DNA from: Bacteroidetes bacterium UBA2364
GTDB lineage: Bacteria; Bacteroidota; Rhodothermia; Rhodothermales; UBA2364
Length of the DNA stretch: 46,046 nucleotides
Reading direction: 5' to 3'
Assembly: GCA_002344075.1 (NCBI GenBank)
Contig: DDTM01000034.1
Span: forward strand, 2,125 to 48,170
Below the pieces are notes generated by a model, which was given only the letters and a program-made list of their open reading frames with translations, did no database searches and was not told the origin of the DNA. Shown here piece after piece: positions 27,201 through 35,146 of this stretch. Numbering within the stretch: the first letter of the stretch is position 1; each line of letters starts with the position of its first letter. Both the position numbers and the translations under genes were made by a program.

Positions 27201-27289
27201 TTCGTGAAATATGGATCAATAACCATCGTTTGGAGAAGCCTTCGCACCGCATTAACGTGCATGACCTTCCCGCAACCACCAATAGTTAA
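24254..27289 (+). CDS. exported discoidin plus (alpha/alpha)6-barrel protein, putative novel glycosidase
   Basis: A 1011-aa protein. Signal peptide 1-22 (ends 'SLAQS'); a carbohydrate-binding-like beta-sandwich (about 23-180, 'GTIWLDDIRIEP'); an F5/8 type C (discoidin) domain (about 195-300, 'QWLTIDFGTYRELGGVTLDW', 'RYQVAASDDGKQW'); a large beta-sandwich (about 305-560); then a six-hairpin (alpha/alpha)6 domain (about 570-950) and a C-terminal beta segment. The barrel carries highly ordered motifs: 'SRSYERSWIRDGSLTSAALL', 'ENDSHGQFIYLVAEY', 'LLPESISHEGYS', 'ELGDFDATSTT', 'WAEVIW' and 'GDMPHTWVGSDF'. I recognise the architecture as similar to 'discoidin domain-containing' proteins whose activity I do not know. 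Its Asp/Glu-rich motifs and place between a sugar importer and a GH94 phosphorylase suggest a glycosidase acting on beta-1,2-glucans. Confidence 0.78.
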   Translation: MKYKILWYWLCFFSGPYSLAQSGVLTIENGSDAALWQTAPTEGVDLHITESDGENGHSIRIDYNFNGKGGWAAAVKPVRLVLPENFVLSYRVRGETPLNKLEIKLQQDANVWWYVQPSFNMPEKWTEQRIKRRKISFAWGPESKRPLEMLSAFEFTIVAEKGGKGTIWLDDIRIEPRAPDAPYTLTPIITTSSGSGQGVLSKSRVWSPKMGSSQWLTIDFGTYRELGGVTLDWASGGTRYQVAASDDGKQWRNLMTVQNGDGGYDALYLPETEVRFIRLTCFSVCVLRQFQIEEVSFSTTPSAYIAQVASRAPEGHFPLYFLQKLTYWTVWGAPHHMNEGLMSEHGIVELEKGGPSFEPFVMMDGKLWSWANATHEVALENGYLPIPNVTRMMGQLELKVTAWANQEGFVVQYKLHNHSKKKKTGYLYLAVRPFQVNPTSQFLNTPGGFAPITSLSLGQRLQLNQTTFTTTPVPEMAWVTRMSEGDLIAQMTQGRSTRKQAIKDSLGFASGAMQYAMKLMPGASQTVVLYYGTSGGVLEQAKTEWRHLIERFDLVVPGEEALTQSIKANLGYVLVNQDENAIQPGSRSYERSWIRDGSLTSAALLRLGHADTVREYLLWYARFLFDNGKVPCCVDYRGPDPVPENDSHGQFIYLVAEYFRFTNDQVTLRQVWPQVQNAVRYMEELRHLRRTPEYQTPKKKPYFGLLPESISHEGYSDHPRHSFWDYFFAIRGYKDATYLAEALGEKETAERFKAFQDEFTQDVHAAIRATMALHQIDYLPGCVELGDFDATSTTVGITPAEEMARFPEGALEKTFERYWEFAENRRSGKKAWENYTPYEWRTVGALLRLGWKERAHTMSRYFFSHQRPAAWRHWAEVIWREERTPKFIGDMPHTWVGSDFIRAILSFFAYEREDDQTLVIGAGLLPEWLEKGQGVRVKNIGTWWGSLSYNASRKGGTTTIQLLGSLKVPQGGIEVHIPDPNPIREIWINNHRLEKPSHRINVHDLPATTNS

Positions 27290-27310
27290 CCACCGTAATC
27301 CTGCAACATT

Positions 27311-30300
27311 TTGGAAACGAACACTCTTTTTCCGTTCGACACGTTTTTCTGCTCTAACGGATCACTTTCTGTCTTTTTGTCTTCATCCGGTAGTGGATTC
27401 ACTTCACACGCTTCACTGGCGCTTACCCGCTGGTATCCCGACCCCACATGCGATGCCGATGGTTACTATTTTTATCTACAAGACCTACAAACCGAAGCGT
27501 TTTGGTCTTTGGGTTTCCAGCCCGTGAGGAGTGTCCCGGATCAGTATGAAGTGGCGCAGGAAGGTGGTAAAGTACGCTTTGTACGCATGGAGAAAGGAAT
27601 CCGATCGGTAATGGAGGTATGGGTTTCGGAAAAAGCAGATGTGGAAATTCGGCAGATTACGTTGGAAAACTGTACGACGGAATCCCGAAAACTACGTCTG
27701 ACTTCTTATGCCGAAATCGTGTTAAATAGCCGTATGGGCGATGTGGGCCATCCGGCATTTTCTAAATTATTCGTACAAACGGCTTGGGATGCCGAACGCG
27801 GGGCACTGATAGCAAACCGACGACTGCGCAGCCCGGCAGATCCGCCCGGTTTTATGGCACATTGGTTGGTGGATGGGCGCCCAGATGCTTGGGAGACTGA
27901 TCGGATGCGCTTTGTTGGACGGGGACGTACCTTACAACATCCTCAGGCATTGGACCAAACCCTGTCGGGTACGACCGGAAATGTATTAGATGCCGTTTTT
28001 AGCCTTCAAAAGGAAGTTCGGCTTGAGGCCGGAGAATCCGTGACGCTCCACTTTGCCCTTGCATTTGCAAAAACGGAAGAGCAGTTACACCAATGGATGG
28101 CCCAGCCCCTTTCCCTACAGGCTGGAATACAACCGGCTCGTTTTGCGGCGGATGAACAGGAAATGTTGGCAGTTTTTTTGGCCAAAACCCCAGCAAACAA
28201 TAATATCAATACCCGTTTCGTACCCAGGCCGTCTCCTCCAGAACTAGCAATAAAAGAAACTTCTCTTTTAGATTTTAATGGGGTGGGGGGCTTTTCGGAG
28301 AATGGCAAGGAGTATGTCCTTTATACCCATGCCCACCAAAAAACACCTCTGCCATGGACCAATGTGGTTTCTAATGATCAACATGGGTTTATCATCAGCG
28401 AAAGCGGTTCTGCTTATACATGGAGTGCAAATAGCCGCGAAAATCGCCTAACTCCCTGGGCCAATGATCCGGTAATGGATCCCTTCGGCGAGGCATTTTA
28501 CCTTAAAAATCGAAAAACGAACGAAGTCATTTGCCCATTACCCGGCCCATGCCCCTCAAACGTACCCTTTCGGGTGGTGCATGGGTTTGGCTATTCCACT
28601 TTCTCGGCAGTGCAACTGGGTCTCTCCCACGAAGTGACTTTTTTTGTTCCACGAACCGATCCGCTCAAAATTGCAAAAATTTGTCTGCGAAACCAAACCA
28701 AGGCCGCGCAGTCGTTTTCATTTTATGCCTATCATGAATTGGTGATGGGGCCTTATCGCCATACCGCTTTGCCATACCTCCAAACAGGTCAGGCGGAAAA
28801 TGGCGCCCTGTGGGCTGAAAATCCTCGTAATGGCGAGTTTTCTGCACGGCGGTCGGTTTTACAGATCGTTGGGGCCTCTGTTTCTTCTGTCACTACCGAC
28901 CGAACAGCATTTTTGGGCAGGTACGGGGCTACTGATGCTCCGGAAGGCATCTGGGCAGATCACTTGGATCAGAGGGTAGGACTTGAGAACCATACCGACC
29001 CCTGCTTGGCTATGGAAACCCAAATTGAATTGCCCCCAGAGACCGAAGTGACATTTTATGTATTGCTGGGACAAGGCGAAAATGCGTCTCATGCCCAAGA
29101 ATTGATGATGCGTTATGCCGATCCTGCTGTGTGTGAAGCCGCACGAAATGAAGGGATCGCTTTCTGGCAAAATATAACGGATAAAATTCAGGTAAAGACA
29201 CCCGATGCAGCCTTAGATCGAATGGCAAATGGTTGGTTGGTATATCAAAACCTTAGCTGTCGTATTATGGGTCGCTCGGCATTCTATCAGTCCGGTGGGG
29301 CCTATGGATACCGTGACCAACTTCAGGATACCGGGGGCATGTTTTATCATTTGCCGGAATTAACCCGTAGCCAGATTTTGCTACATGCTGCACATCAGTT
29401 TGAAGAAGGAGATGTCTTGCATTGGTGGCATCCACCGCTCTCTAAGGGCATTCGGACACGTTTCTCGGATGATTTGCTTTGGTTGCCGTATATCACTTCT
29501 TTTTATATAAATAGTACCGGAGATTGGGCCTTGTTGGATGAGTATGTTGGATTCAAGTCCGCAGTGTCGCTAAAAGAAGGGGAGGACGAAGCCTTTGTTT
29601 TTCCAAAAGATACAGATAAAAATGCTAGCCTTTACGAACATGCTTGCATGGCAATTGATCGTTCATTAACGAAAGGCGATCATAAATTACCCCTGATGGG
29701 AACGGGCGACTGGAATGACGGGATGAATCGGGTGGGCCGAGAGGGCAAGGGTGAAAGCGTATGGTTGGGCTTTTTCTTGTATCAGATCCTTTCTGATTGG
29801 ATTTCTATCTGCGAAAAACGTCAGGACGTAGTGCGTCTTACACGGTATGTGTCGTACCATAAAGAATTGTACGAAGCCCTGAATTCCACAGGATGGGATG
29901 GGGCTTGGTATCGTCGGGCTTATTATGATAATGGTGCTCCTTTGGGGGCTTCCGACAATGATGAGTGCAGAATAGACACCATTGCACAGTCTTGGGCCGT
30001 TATTTCGAAGGCAGCTCCTCCCGATCGTGCGCGTGTTTCACTCGAAGCCATGTTGACGCATTTGGTTTCTGAAAATGAAGGCATTATCCGCTTGTTAACC
30101 CCAGCCTTCGACCGCACGCCCCATGACCCCGGTTACATTAAAGGGTATTTGCCCGGTGTGCGGGAGAATGGCGGGCAATATACCCATGCAGCCCTTTGGG
30201 CGGTAAAAGCACTCGCAGAAGTCGGTAAAGGAACCTTGGCCGCACGATTGTTGGGCATGATCAGCCCTGTGTCACATTCTCGAACGCCCGAAGAGGTTGC

Positions 30301-30796
30301 CCGATACCAAACGGAGCCATATGTGATTGCTGCGGATGTGTATGGCGTGTCACCACATGTTGGACGGGGAGGTTGGACGTGGTACACCGGATCTGCCGGA
30401 TGGATGTTTCGGGTCTTGCTCGAATCCGTTCTGGGGTTTGGGGTGCAGGAAAATCAGTGGTTTACGATTAAGCCCTGTATTCCATTGCATTGGCCCGGCT
30501 TTATCCTACAATACCGTTGCCATGATAACCAGACCCACTACTCAATTGAAGTGGTAAATCCAGAAGGCGTCGAAGTCGGTATTTCTACGGCTTCTATAGA
30601 CGGTATGCCCTGTGTCATAGAGGAGGATGCTCTGGCTAAAATTCCAATTGTGACAGATGGTAAAGCGCACCATGTAGTCATCCGGATGGGGAAACCCATT
30701 CCCCCAACCTCTAATCTGCGCAATGGCAGGGATCATTCAACAGAGCAGACAAAGGATAACACGGAACAGGTTCAGATCTCTTCATTGCTTAAATAA
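27311..30796 (+). CDS. GH94 phosphorylase, probable 1,2-beta-oligoglucan phosphorylase
   Basis: A 1161-aa cytoplasmic enzyme (no signal peptide) of glycoside hydrolase family 94. It probably cleaves beta-1,2-gluco-oligosaccharides with phosphate to release glucose-1-phosphate. Two beta-sandwich regions (about 1-290 and 300-630) precede the (alpha/alpha)6 barrel. The barrel shows 'GYRDQLQD' (residues 666-673; Asp673 is the general acid by analogy to GH94), 'HWWHPPLSKGIRTRFSDDLL' and 'GDWNDGMN' (799-806). The length of about 1100 aa and the motif set resemble 1,2-beta-oligoglucan phosphorylases and the phosphorylase-like part of cyclic beta-1,2-glucan synthases, rather than the roughly 800-aa cellobiose phosphorylases. 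The start is a TTG; an in-frame stop at 27296 leaves no ATG. It begins 21 bases after the preceding gene. Confidence 0.88.
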   Translation: METNTLFPFDTFFCSNGSLSVFLSSSGSGFTSHASLALTRWYPDPTCDADGYYFYLQDLQTEAFWSLGFQPVRSVPDQYEVAQEGGKVRFVRMEKGIRSVMEVWVSEKADVEIRQITLENCTTESRKLRLTSYAEIVLNSRMGDVGHPAFSKLFVQTAWDAERGALIANRRLRSPADPPGFMAHWLVDGRPDAWETDRMRFVGRGRTLQHPQALDQTLSGTTGNVLDAVFSLQKEVRLEAGESVTLHFALAFAKTEEQLHQWMAQPLSLQAGIQPARFAADEQEMLAVFLAKTPANNNINTRFVPRPSPPELAIKETSLLDFNGVGGFSENGKEYVLYTHAHQKTPLPWTNVVSNDQHGFIISESGSAYTWSANSRENRLTPWANDPVMDPFGEAFYLKNRKTNEVICPLPGPCPSNVPFRVVHGFGYSTFSAVQLGLSHEVTFFVPRTDPLKIAKICLRNQTKAAQSFSFYAYHELVMGPYRHTALPYLQTGQAENGALWAENPRNGEFSARRSVLQIVGASVSSVTTDRTAFLGRYGATDAPEGIWADHLDQRVGLENHTDPCLAMETQIELPPETEVTFYVLLGQGENASHAQELMMRYADPAVCEAARNEGIAFWQNITDKIQVKTPDAALDRMANGWLVYQNLSCRIMGRSAFYQSGGAYGYRDQLQDTGGMFYHLPELTRSQILLHAAHQFEEGDVLHWWHPPLSKGIRTRFSDDLLWLPYITSFYINSTGDWALLDEYVGFKSAVSLKEGEDEAFVFPKDTDKNASLYEHACMAIDRSLTKGDHKLPLMGTGDWNDGMNRVGREGKGESVWLGFFLYQILSDWISICEKRQDVVRLTRYVSYHKELYEALNSTGWDGAWYRRAYYDNGAPLGASDNDECRIDTIAQSWAVISKAAPPDRARVSLEAMLTHLVSENEGIIRLLTPAFDRTPHDPGYIKGYLPGVRENGGQYTHAALWAVKALAEVGKGTLAARLLGMISPVSHSRTPEEVARYQTEPYVIAADVYGVSPHVGRGGWTWYTGSAGWMFRVLLESVLGFGVQENQWFTIKPCIPLHWPGFILQYRCHDNQTHYSIEVVNPEGVEVGISTASIDGMPCVIEEDALAKIPIVTDGKAHHVVIRMGKPIPPTSNLRNGRDHSTEQTKDNTEQVQISSLLK

Positions 30797-30810
30797 CTTT
30801 ATTAGCCATT

Positions 30811-32139
30811 ATGTATCCAAAAGGATTTGTCTGGGGTTGTGCTACGTCTGCTTATCAAATAGAAGGCGCAGCGGAAGAGGATGGAAAGGGCCTGAGTATT
30901 TGGGATACGTTTTCGAGGATGTCGGGTAATGTCTGGCAGAATCAAAACGGGAATAGCGCTTGTGATCATTACCATCGCTGGCAAGAGGACCTCGACCTGA
31001 TCCGTTCGCTGGGCTTTCAGTCTTATCGCTTTAGCTTGGCATGGAGCCGGATTTTGCCCGATGGGACTGGTTCCGTGAACGAAAAAGGGTTGGATTTTTA
31101 CCGTCGCCTTATCGATGGCTTGCTCGAGCGTGGCCTGATTCCCAATATCACCTTATATCATTGGGACTTGCCACAAGCATTGGATGAACGTGGTGGATGG
31201 GTACATTCAGATAGTGCAGATTGGTTTGCTGATTATGCAGGCGTTGTCTTTAAGGCACTCGGAGACCGTGTTCCACTTTGGACCACCCTCAATGAGCCTT
31301 GGGTGACGGCACATGAGGGATACTTGCTGGGAAATCATGCACCCGGTCATCGCAATAAATACGAAACGGCGAAGGTGGTCCAAAACCTCTTGCGGGCAAG
31401 TGGAAAAGCCATTCAGTTGTATAAAACCATAGGACGCCAGCAAATTGGTTTGGTGGTGAATCTGGAACCGAAAACGTCGGCCAGTTCAAGTAAAGCAGAT
31501 GTGGAAATAACTGCCCAAATGGATGCCTATATGAACAGGCAGTACTTAGATCCTGTGTATCTCGGTACGTTTCCTGAAGCGGTAAAAGCGTTTTATGGTG
31601 TTGCTTGGAAGGAGCCAACAACTGAGGATTGGGCATGGATACATACACAACCGGATTTTCTAGGGATCAATTTTTATGCACGTGGTCTTACCGCTGCCAA
31701 TCCTTCCGAGCCTTTGTTTGGCGCTCAAAAAGTATTGCATCCACGTCATGCTTATACCGAAATGGGTTGGGAAGTATATGCTCCCGCACTTCGAGAGCTT
31801 TTGGTATGGGTTAGCGAGCGATACAGCCAACCGCCTATCTGGATCACTGAAAACGGTGCGGCCTATTACGACCCGCCAGTAGCCTATGCGGATGTCATGG
31901 AGGATCCGCTTCGGGTGGCCTATTTCGCCCAACATTTGAAAGCATTGCAAGAGGCTATTCGGGCAGGTGTAGATGTGCGCGGGTATTATGCATGGTCTTT
32001 ATTGGATAATTTTGAGTGGGGATACGGCTACAGCAAACGGTTTGGTATTGTCCATGTAGATTTTGAAACCCAGACGCGTACTCCAAAGTCGAGCGCCCGT
32101 TTTTTACAGGATTACATCATCCGACACACCATTGGATAA
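30811..32139 (+). CDS. GH1 beta-glucosidase
   Basis: A 442-aa cytoplasmic family 1 glycosidase, normal length. The N-terminal 'FVWGCATSAYQIEGA' signature is present. The acid/base Glu162 sits in 'TLNEPW' and the nucleophile Glu347 in 'ITENGAAY'; 'YYAWSLLDNFEWGYGYSKRFG' is also typical (given as two parts: YYAWSLLDNFEWGYGY and SKRFG). It is the last gene of the same-strand run, 14 bases after the GH94 gene. After phosphorolysis shortens the chains, this enzyme can hydrolyse remaining sophorose or short glucosides to glucose. Its stop codon is 4 bases from the convergent aldo/keto reductase stop. Confidence 0.96.
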   Translation: MYPKGFVWGCATSAYQIEGAAEEDGKGLSIWDTFSRMSGNVWQNQNGNSACDHYHRWQEDLDLIRSLGFQSYRFSLAWSRILPDGTGSVNEKGLDFYRRLIDGLLERGLIPNITLYHWDLPQALDERGGWVHSDSADWFADYAGVVFKALGDRVPLWTTLNEPWVTAHEGYLLGNHAPGHRNKYETAKVVQNLLRASGKAIQLYKTIGRQQIGLVVNLEPKTSASSSKADVEITAQMDAYMNRQYLDPVYLGTFPEAVKAFYGVAWKEPTTEDWAWIHTQPDFLGINFYARGLTAANPSEPLFGAQKVLHPRHAYTEMGWEVYAPALRELLVWVSERYSQPPIWITENGAAYYDPPVAYADVMEDPLRVAYFAQHLKALQEAIRAGVDVRGYYAWSLLDNFEWGYGYSKRFGIVHVDFETQTRTPKSSARFLQDYIIRHTIG

Positions 32140-32143
32140 GTTA

Positions 32144-33118
32144 TTATGGGAGTGGTACTCCTTGCGAAACGATAAACAGCCGATACCAAACTTCTCGAGA
32201 CAATTCAACGATATCAGCTGCTGCAACTGCACGAATGCGGCGAGGGTTTAGGGTCCCGATTATCGGTAAAACCTTTGCAGGGTGACGCAGCAACCAAGCG
32301 AGGGCAATAGCTTCGGGCGTAGTTTGGTGGTGTTCGGCCATTTCCCAAATGAGAGCAGCCGTCAGTTTAGCGGCTGGATCTGCCTGCCCTGTTGTATCGA
32401 AAAGCCGCCCGCCTGCCAAGGGCGCCCACGCCTGAATCTGGAGCTTGTTTAGGCGGCAATAGTCTAAGGTGTTATCGGTATGGCCAGACACGCCGTCGTT
32501 TCTGTTAAACCAAACCCCTTCGGCAATCAGGTGGGGGTGCGCAAGGCTGAGTTGTACCTGATTTACCACCAATGGTTGGGTGATGTGGCTTTTGAGCAAG
32601 GCGATTTGTCCTGAAGTGTGGTTACTGACACCAAAATATCGTACTTTTCCGTCTGTATGGAGTTTTTCAAAGGCGCGAGCCACCTCTTCTGGTTCCATCA
32701 ACGGGTCTGGACGATGGAGTAACAAGAGGTCTAAATAATCTGTTTTTAGCCTACTCAGGCTTCCTTCTACCGATCTGATGATGTGGCCATAGCTGAAATC
32801 GTAGCGTTGCGGAGCCGATGCGTGGGGTTGTCCTGCAAACCGTATCCCGCACTTGGATTGTAGAACGACCCGCTCACGTAACCCCGGATGTTGTTGAAGA
32901 AAGGTCCCAAAAACCAATTCGGACTTACCAAAGGTGTAAATATCAGCATGGTCAAAGAAATTAAACCCATGCTCTATAGCAGTGTGTATCGCACTAAAAG
33001 CGCGTTCCTGAATTTCAGCCGAGACAAGGGATTCATCCCAAAGCCCGCCTAGGTTCATACATCCAAAGCCAATTCGGGAAACTTGTAAGTCCGTTTGGGG
33101 AATAAGGTACGTGTTCAT
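32144..33118 (-). CDS. aldo/keto reductase
   Basis: A 324-aa NAD(P)H-dependent oxidoreductase of the aldo/keto reductase superfamily, TIM barrel, cytoplasmic. Catalytic tetrad candidates are visible: Asp and Tyr in 'FFDHADIYTFGKSE', Lys in 'VVLQSKCGIR' and His in 'LLLLHRPDP'. The N-terminus 'RIGFGCMNLGG' and 'VRYFGVSNHTSGQI' are standard. The 'DHADIYTFGKSE' form resembles the YdhF-like subgroup. It is convergent with the GH1 gene with only 4 bases between stop codons, so it is probably not part of the glucan operon. The substrate is unknown. Confidence 0.94.
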   Translation of the reverse strand: MNTYLIPQTDLQVSRIGFGCMNLGGLWDESLVSAEIQERAFSAIHTAIEHGFNFFDHADIYTFGKSELVFGTFLQQHPGLRERVVLQSKCGIRFAGQPHASAPQRYDFSYGHIIRSVEGSLSRLKTDYLDLLLLHRPDPLMEPEEVARAFEKLHTDGKVRYFGVSNHTSGQIALLKSHITQPLVVNQVQLSLAHPHLIAEGVWFNRNDGVSGHTDNTLDYCRLNKLQIQAWAPLAGGRLFDTTGQADPAAKLTAALIWEMAEHHQTTPEAIALAWLLRHPAKVLPIIGTLNPRRIRAVAAADIVELSREVWYRLFIVSQGVPLP

Positions 33119-33602
33119 AGATTTATGGTTTAAGAGGATATAACATTGATTTCGACCAATACCTCATAATCATGCCCAGCATTTGCAGCGAGAGTAATGC
33201 GTTATTGCGTTACAAAGAATAGTTGTTGTATTTCGTTATCGGAAGGCAATGCCGGATCAAATATTATCGGTAAGGAGAGCTAAGAAAACGATATAAAATA
33301 CAGACTCTGAGAAGAGGAAAACAATTGAGTCGGTTATCGAACTTGCGCTTCACCCCTGTCGCCATTTTGGGGATACCTGCAAGGTTTTGGGAGGTAATGG
33401 ACGATCAATACAATGGTGCGAGCCAAAGGCTTAATGCTCTTCGAGGCATGGCTAAAGGAGAAAAACGTTGGGTTGTAAAAACATCACCCAATATGGTTGA
33501 ACGTGCTCCAGAAAGATGTATTTTAGGCTTGCAAAAAACAATACTCACCCCAGAATATACAAATAGATTATCCTTTTTTAACCGCAAATCCCGCCAACCT
33601 GA
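33119..33602. other. intergenic region without a clear gene
   Basis: These 484 bases lie between divergently oriented genes (aldo/keto reductase on minus, knot-like repeat protein on plus), so both promoters should be here. A TTG-started frame at 33325-33606 ends in an ATGA overlap with the next gene, but its 93-aa product resembles nothing and has no signal, so I leave it uncalled. A small stem (GTAATGCG...TGCGTTAC, 33195-33214) is seen near the aldo/keto reductase start. Confidence 0.4.
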
Positions 33603-33983
33603 ATGAAAAAAGACAGGGCAAAGAAAACCGCTTTAAGGGTTTGTCTTCTATACAAGTCCTTCACGGCCATTGCGTTGTTAGTGGTATTGTTCTTAACAAG
33701 CTCGGCGTCGCTGGAGGTTCGTCCACCGCTCCCGATGAAAAATGGGAAACCGGATCTTAGCAAAATATATGGGAAAATTAAATTGGTGGACCACTTTCCA
33801 GACTATCAGGTGCAGGTAGTGAATCATTTTGCCGACTTGCATGTGCAAGTGGTAGAACATTTTCCAGATCGTCCGGGTAAGTGGAAAATAGTAGAGCACT
33901 TTCCGGATTTCAAAATCAAGTTGGTAGAGCACTTTCCGGATTTCAAAATTAAATATGTCCAACATTTTCCCGGCGTACAGTAA
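33603..33983 (+). CDS. exported HFPD-repeat protein, 7(1) septoil-knot-like
   Basis: A 126-aa protein with a basic N-terminus and a hydrophobic signal segment (about 18-38), so it is probably exported. Residues 55-126 are six short, closely related beta-strand repeats: KLVDHFPDYQV, QVVNHFADLHV, QVVEHFPDRPGKW, KIVEHFPDFKI, KLVEHFPDFKI and KYVQHFPGVQ. The alternating hydrophobic pattern with a 'FPD' turn in each unit and one longer turn ('RPGKW') matches my recollection of the small '7(1) septoil knot' domain family (formerly a DUF). That assignment is from memory and would need a profile search. Function is unknown. It stands alone, converging on the aguA gene. Confidence 0.7.
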   Translation: MKKDRAKKTALRVCLLYKSFTAIALLVVLFLTSSASLEVRPPLPMKNGKPDLSKIYGKIKLVDHFPDYQVQVVNHFADLHVQVVEHFPDRPGKWKIVEHFPDFKIKLVEHFPDFKIKYVQHFPGVQ

Positions 33984-34015
33984 ATGGGTCTGGGGTACTG
34001 GTGATGTTGTCTGGA

Positions 34016-35137
34016 TTACCAACCAGCAATAGCAAGGCCGCTTTTTCCCGCAGCACCCATGCCTATTGGGACTTGTTGTGTGAGGCAGTGAAAGGAACCA
34101 CCCCCAATAATCAGATCTTGATATGGTACCACCACCACAGGTCGGTCGGGGAAGCAAGTTTGAAGGGTGTGCTTGGCAATATCATCTTTAGGAGTGCCAT
34201 AGCCCGGCATTACAATGGCCGCATTGCCTATGTAAAAATTAGCGTAGGAAGCAGCCATTCGTTCAGAGTCCTCAAAAACCGGATCGGGCATCACGAGTTC
34301 AATAATCCGCAAAGGATTTCCGGTTAGATCGGTCATGTGTTTCAGGCGTTTTAAATTGTCTTGCAAGACGTCGTGGTTTACGTCTTGAGGGTCTGGCTCA
34401 ACGGCTGTTAAGACCGTATTTTCGTTTACAAAGCGAGCGAGGTTGTCTATGTGTCCATCGGTTTCGTCATTATGGAGGCCCTTGCCCAGCCAAAGTACTT
34501 TTCGTATGCCTAAATAGTCACAGAGTAATTGGGTAATTTCCGGTCGTGTATATTTGGGATTTCGATTGGGATTAAGCAGACAGTCCTCTGAGGTGAGTAA
34601 AAGCCCTTTACCATTCACTTCCAATGATCCCCCTTCTAAGATAAAATCCAAAGGGATTCGTTCTGCATGATAGGTATCTGCCATGCAGCGTGGAATGTCG
34701 TTCTGCCATTCAAGGTGTGGGTAAGCATCTTGCTCCATAAATTTTCCGCCCCAATTATTGAAGGCCCAGTCTATCACCACCACTTCGTCTGTCTCTGGGT
34801 GCCGCAGAAAAATTCCGCCAAAGTCACGGATCCACTCACAATCCGTTGGAGCGATATGAAAGACCACATTTCCGAGAAGTCCCAACAGTGCTAATTGGGC
34901 TTTAACGCTATGTTGCGCCTCCACGTCTGATACGACCAAGTGGATTCTTTCGCCAAGATGTAGTGCCTGAATAAAATGAATGATGGCCGTTTGCGCTGCT
35001 TCAATGCGGTTTTTCCAAGTTTCGGTGCTATGGGGCCAAACCAACCAAGTTCCTTCGTGTGGTTCCCATTCGGCAGGCATGGAAAATCCGGAGGCAGCGG
35101 GCGACCAACGAATCGGAGAAAGTAGTTCAGATTGCAT
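34016..35137 (-). CDS. aguA: agmatine deiminase
   Basis: A 373-aa cytoplasmic enzyme of the agmatine/peptidylarginine deiminase family, converting agmatine to N-carbamoylputrescine plus ammonia. Visible motifs are 'MPAEWEPHEGTWLVWP' near the N-terminus, 'ETDGHIDNLARF' (catalytic Asp/His) and 'IIGGGSFHCLTQQ' with the catalytic Cys351. The length is typical. Its start is 9 bases after the stop of aguB on the same strand, completing the speA-aguB-aguA route to putrescine. Confidence 0.96.
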   Translation of the reverse strand: MQSELLSPIRWSPAASGFSMPAEWEPHEGTWLVWPHSTETWKNRIEAAQTAIIHFIQALHLGERIHLVVSDVEAQHSVKAQLALLGLLGNVVFHIAPTDCEWIRDFGGIFLRHPETDEVVVIDWAFNNWGGKFMEQDAYPHLEWQNDIPRCMADTYHAERIPLDFILEGGSLEVNGKGLLLTSEDCLLNPNRNPKYTRPEITQLLCDYLGIRKVLWLGKGLHNDETDGHIDNLARFVNENTVLTAVEPDPQDVNHDVLQDNLKRLKHMTDLTGNPLRIIELVMPDPVFEDSERMAASYANFYIGNAAIVMPGYGTPKDDIAKHTLQTCFPDRPVVVVPYQDLIIGGGSFHCLTQQVPIGMGAAGKSGLAIAGW

Positions 35138-35146
35138 GAGAGTAGG

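Noticed and set aside
33121..33200. Short minus-strand segment that could be a degraded gene end (AGHDYEVLVEINVIS)
   Set aside because: Only about 21 codons are open before a stop, too short to claim a pseudogene.
33325..33606. 93-codon frame ending in an ATGA overlap with the HFPD-repeat gene
   Set aside because: TTG start, no family resemblance and no signal; the 4-base overlap alone is weak support.
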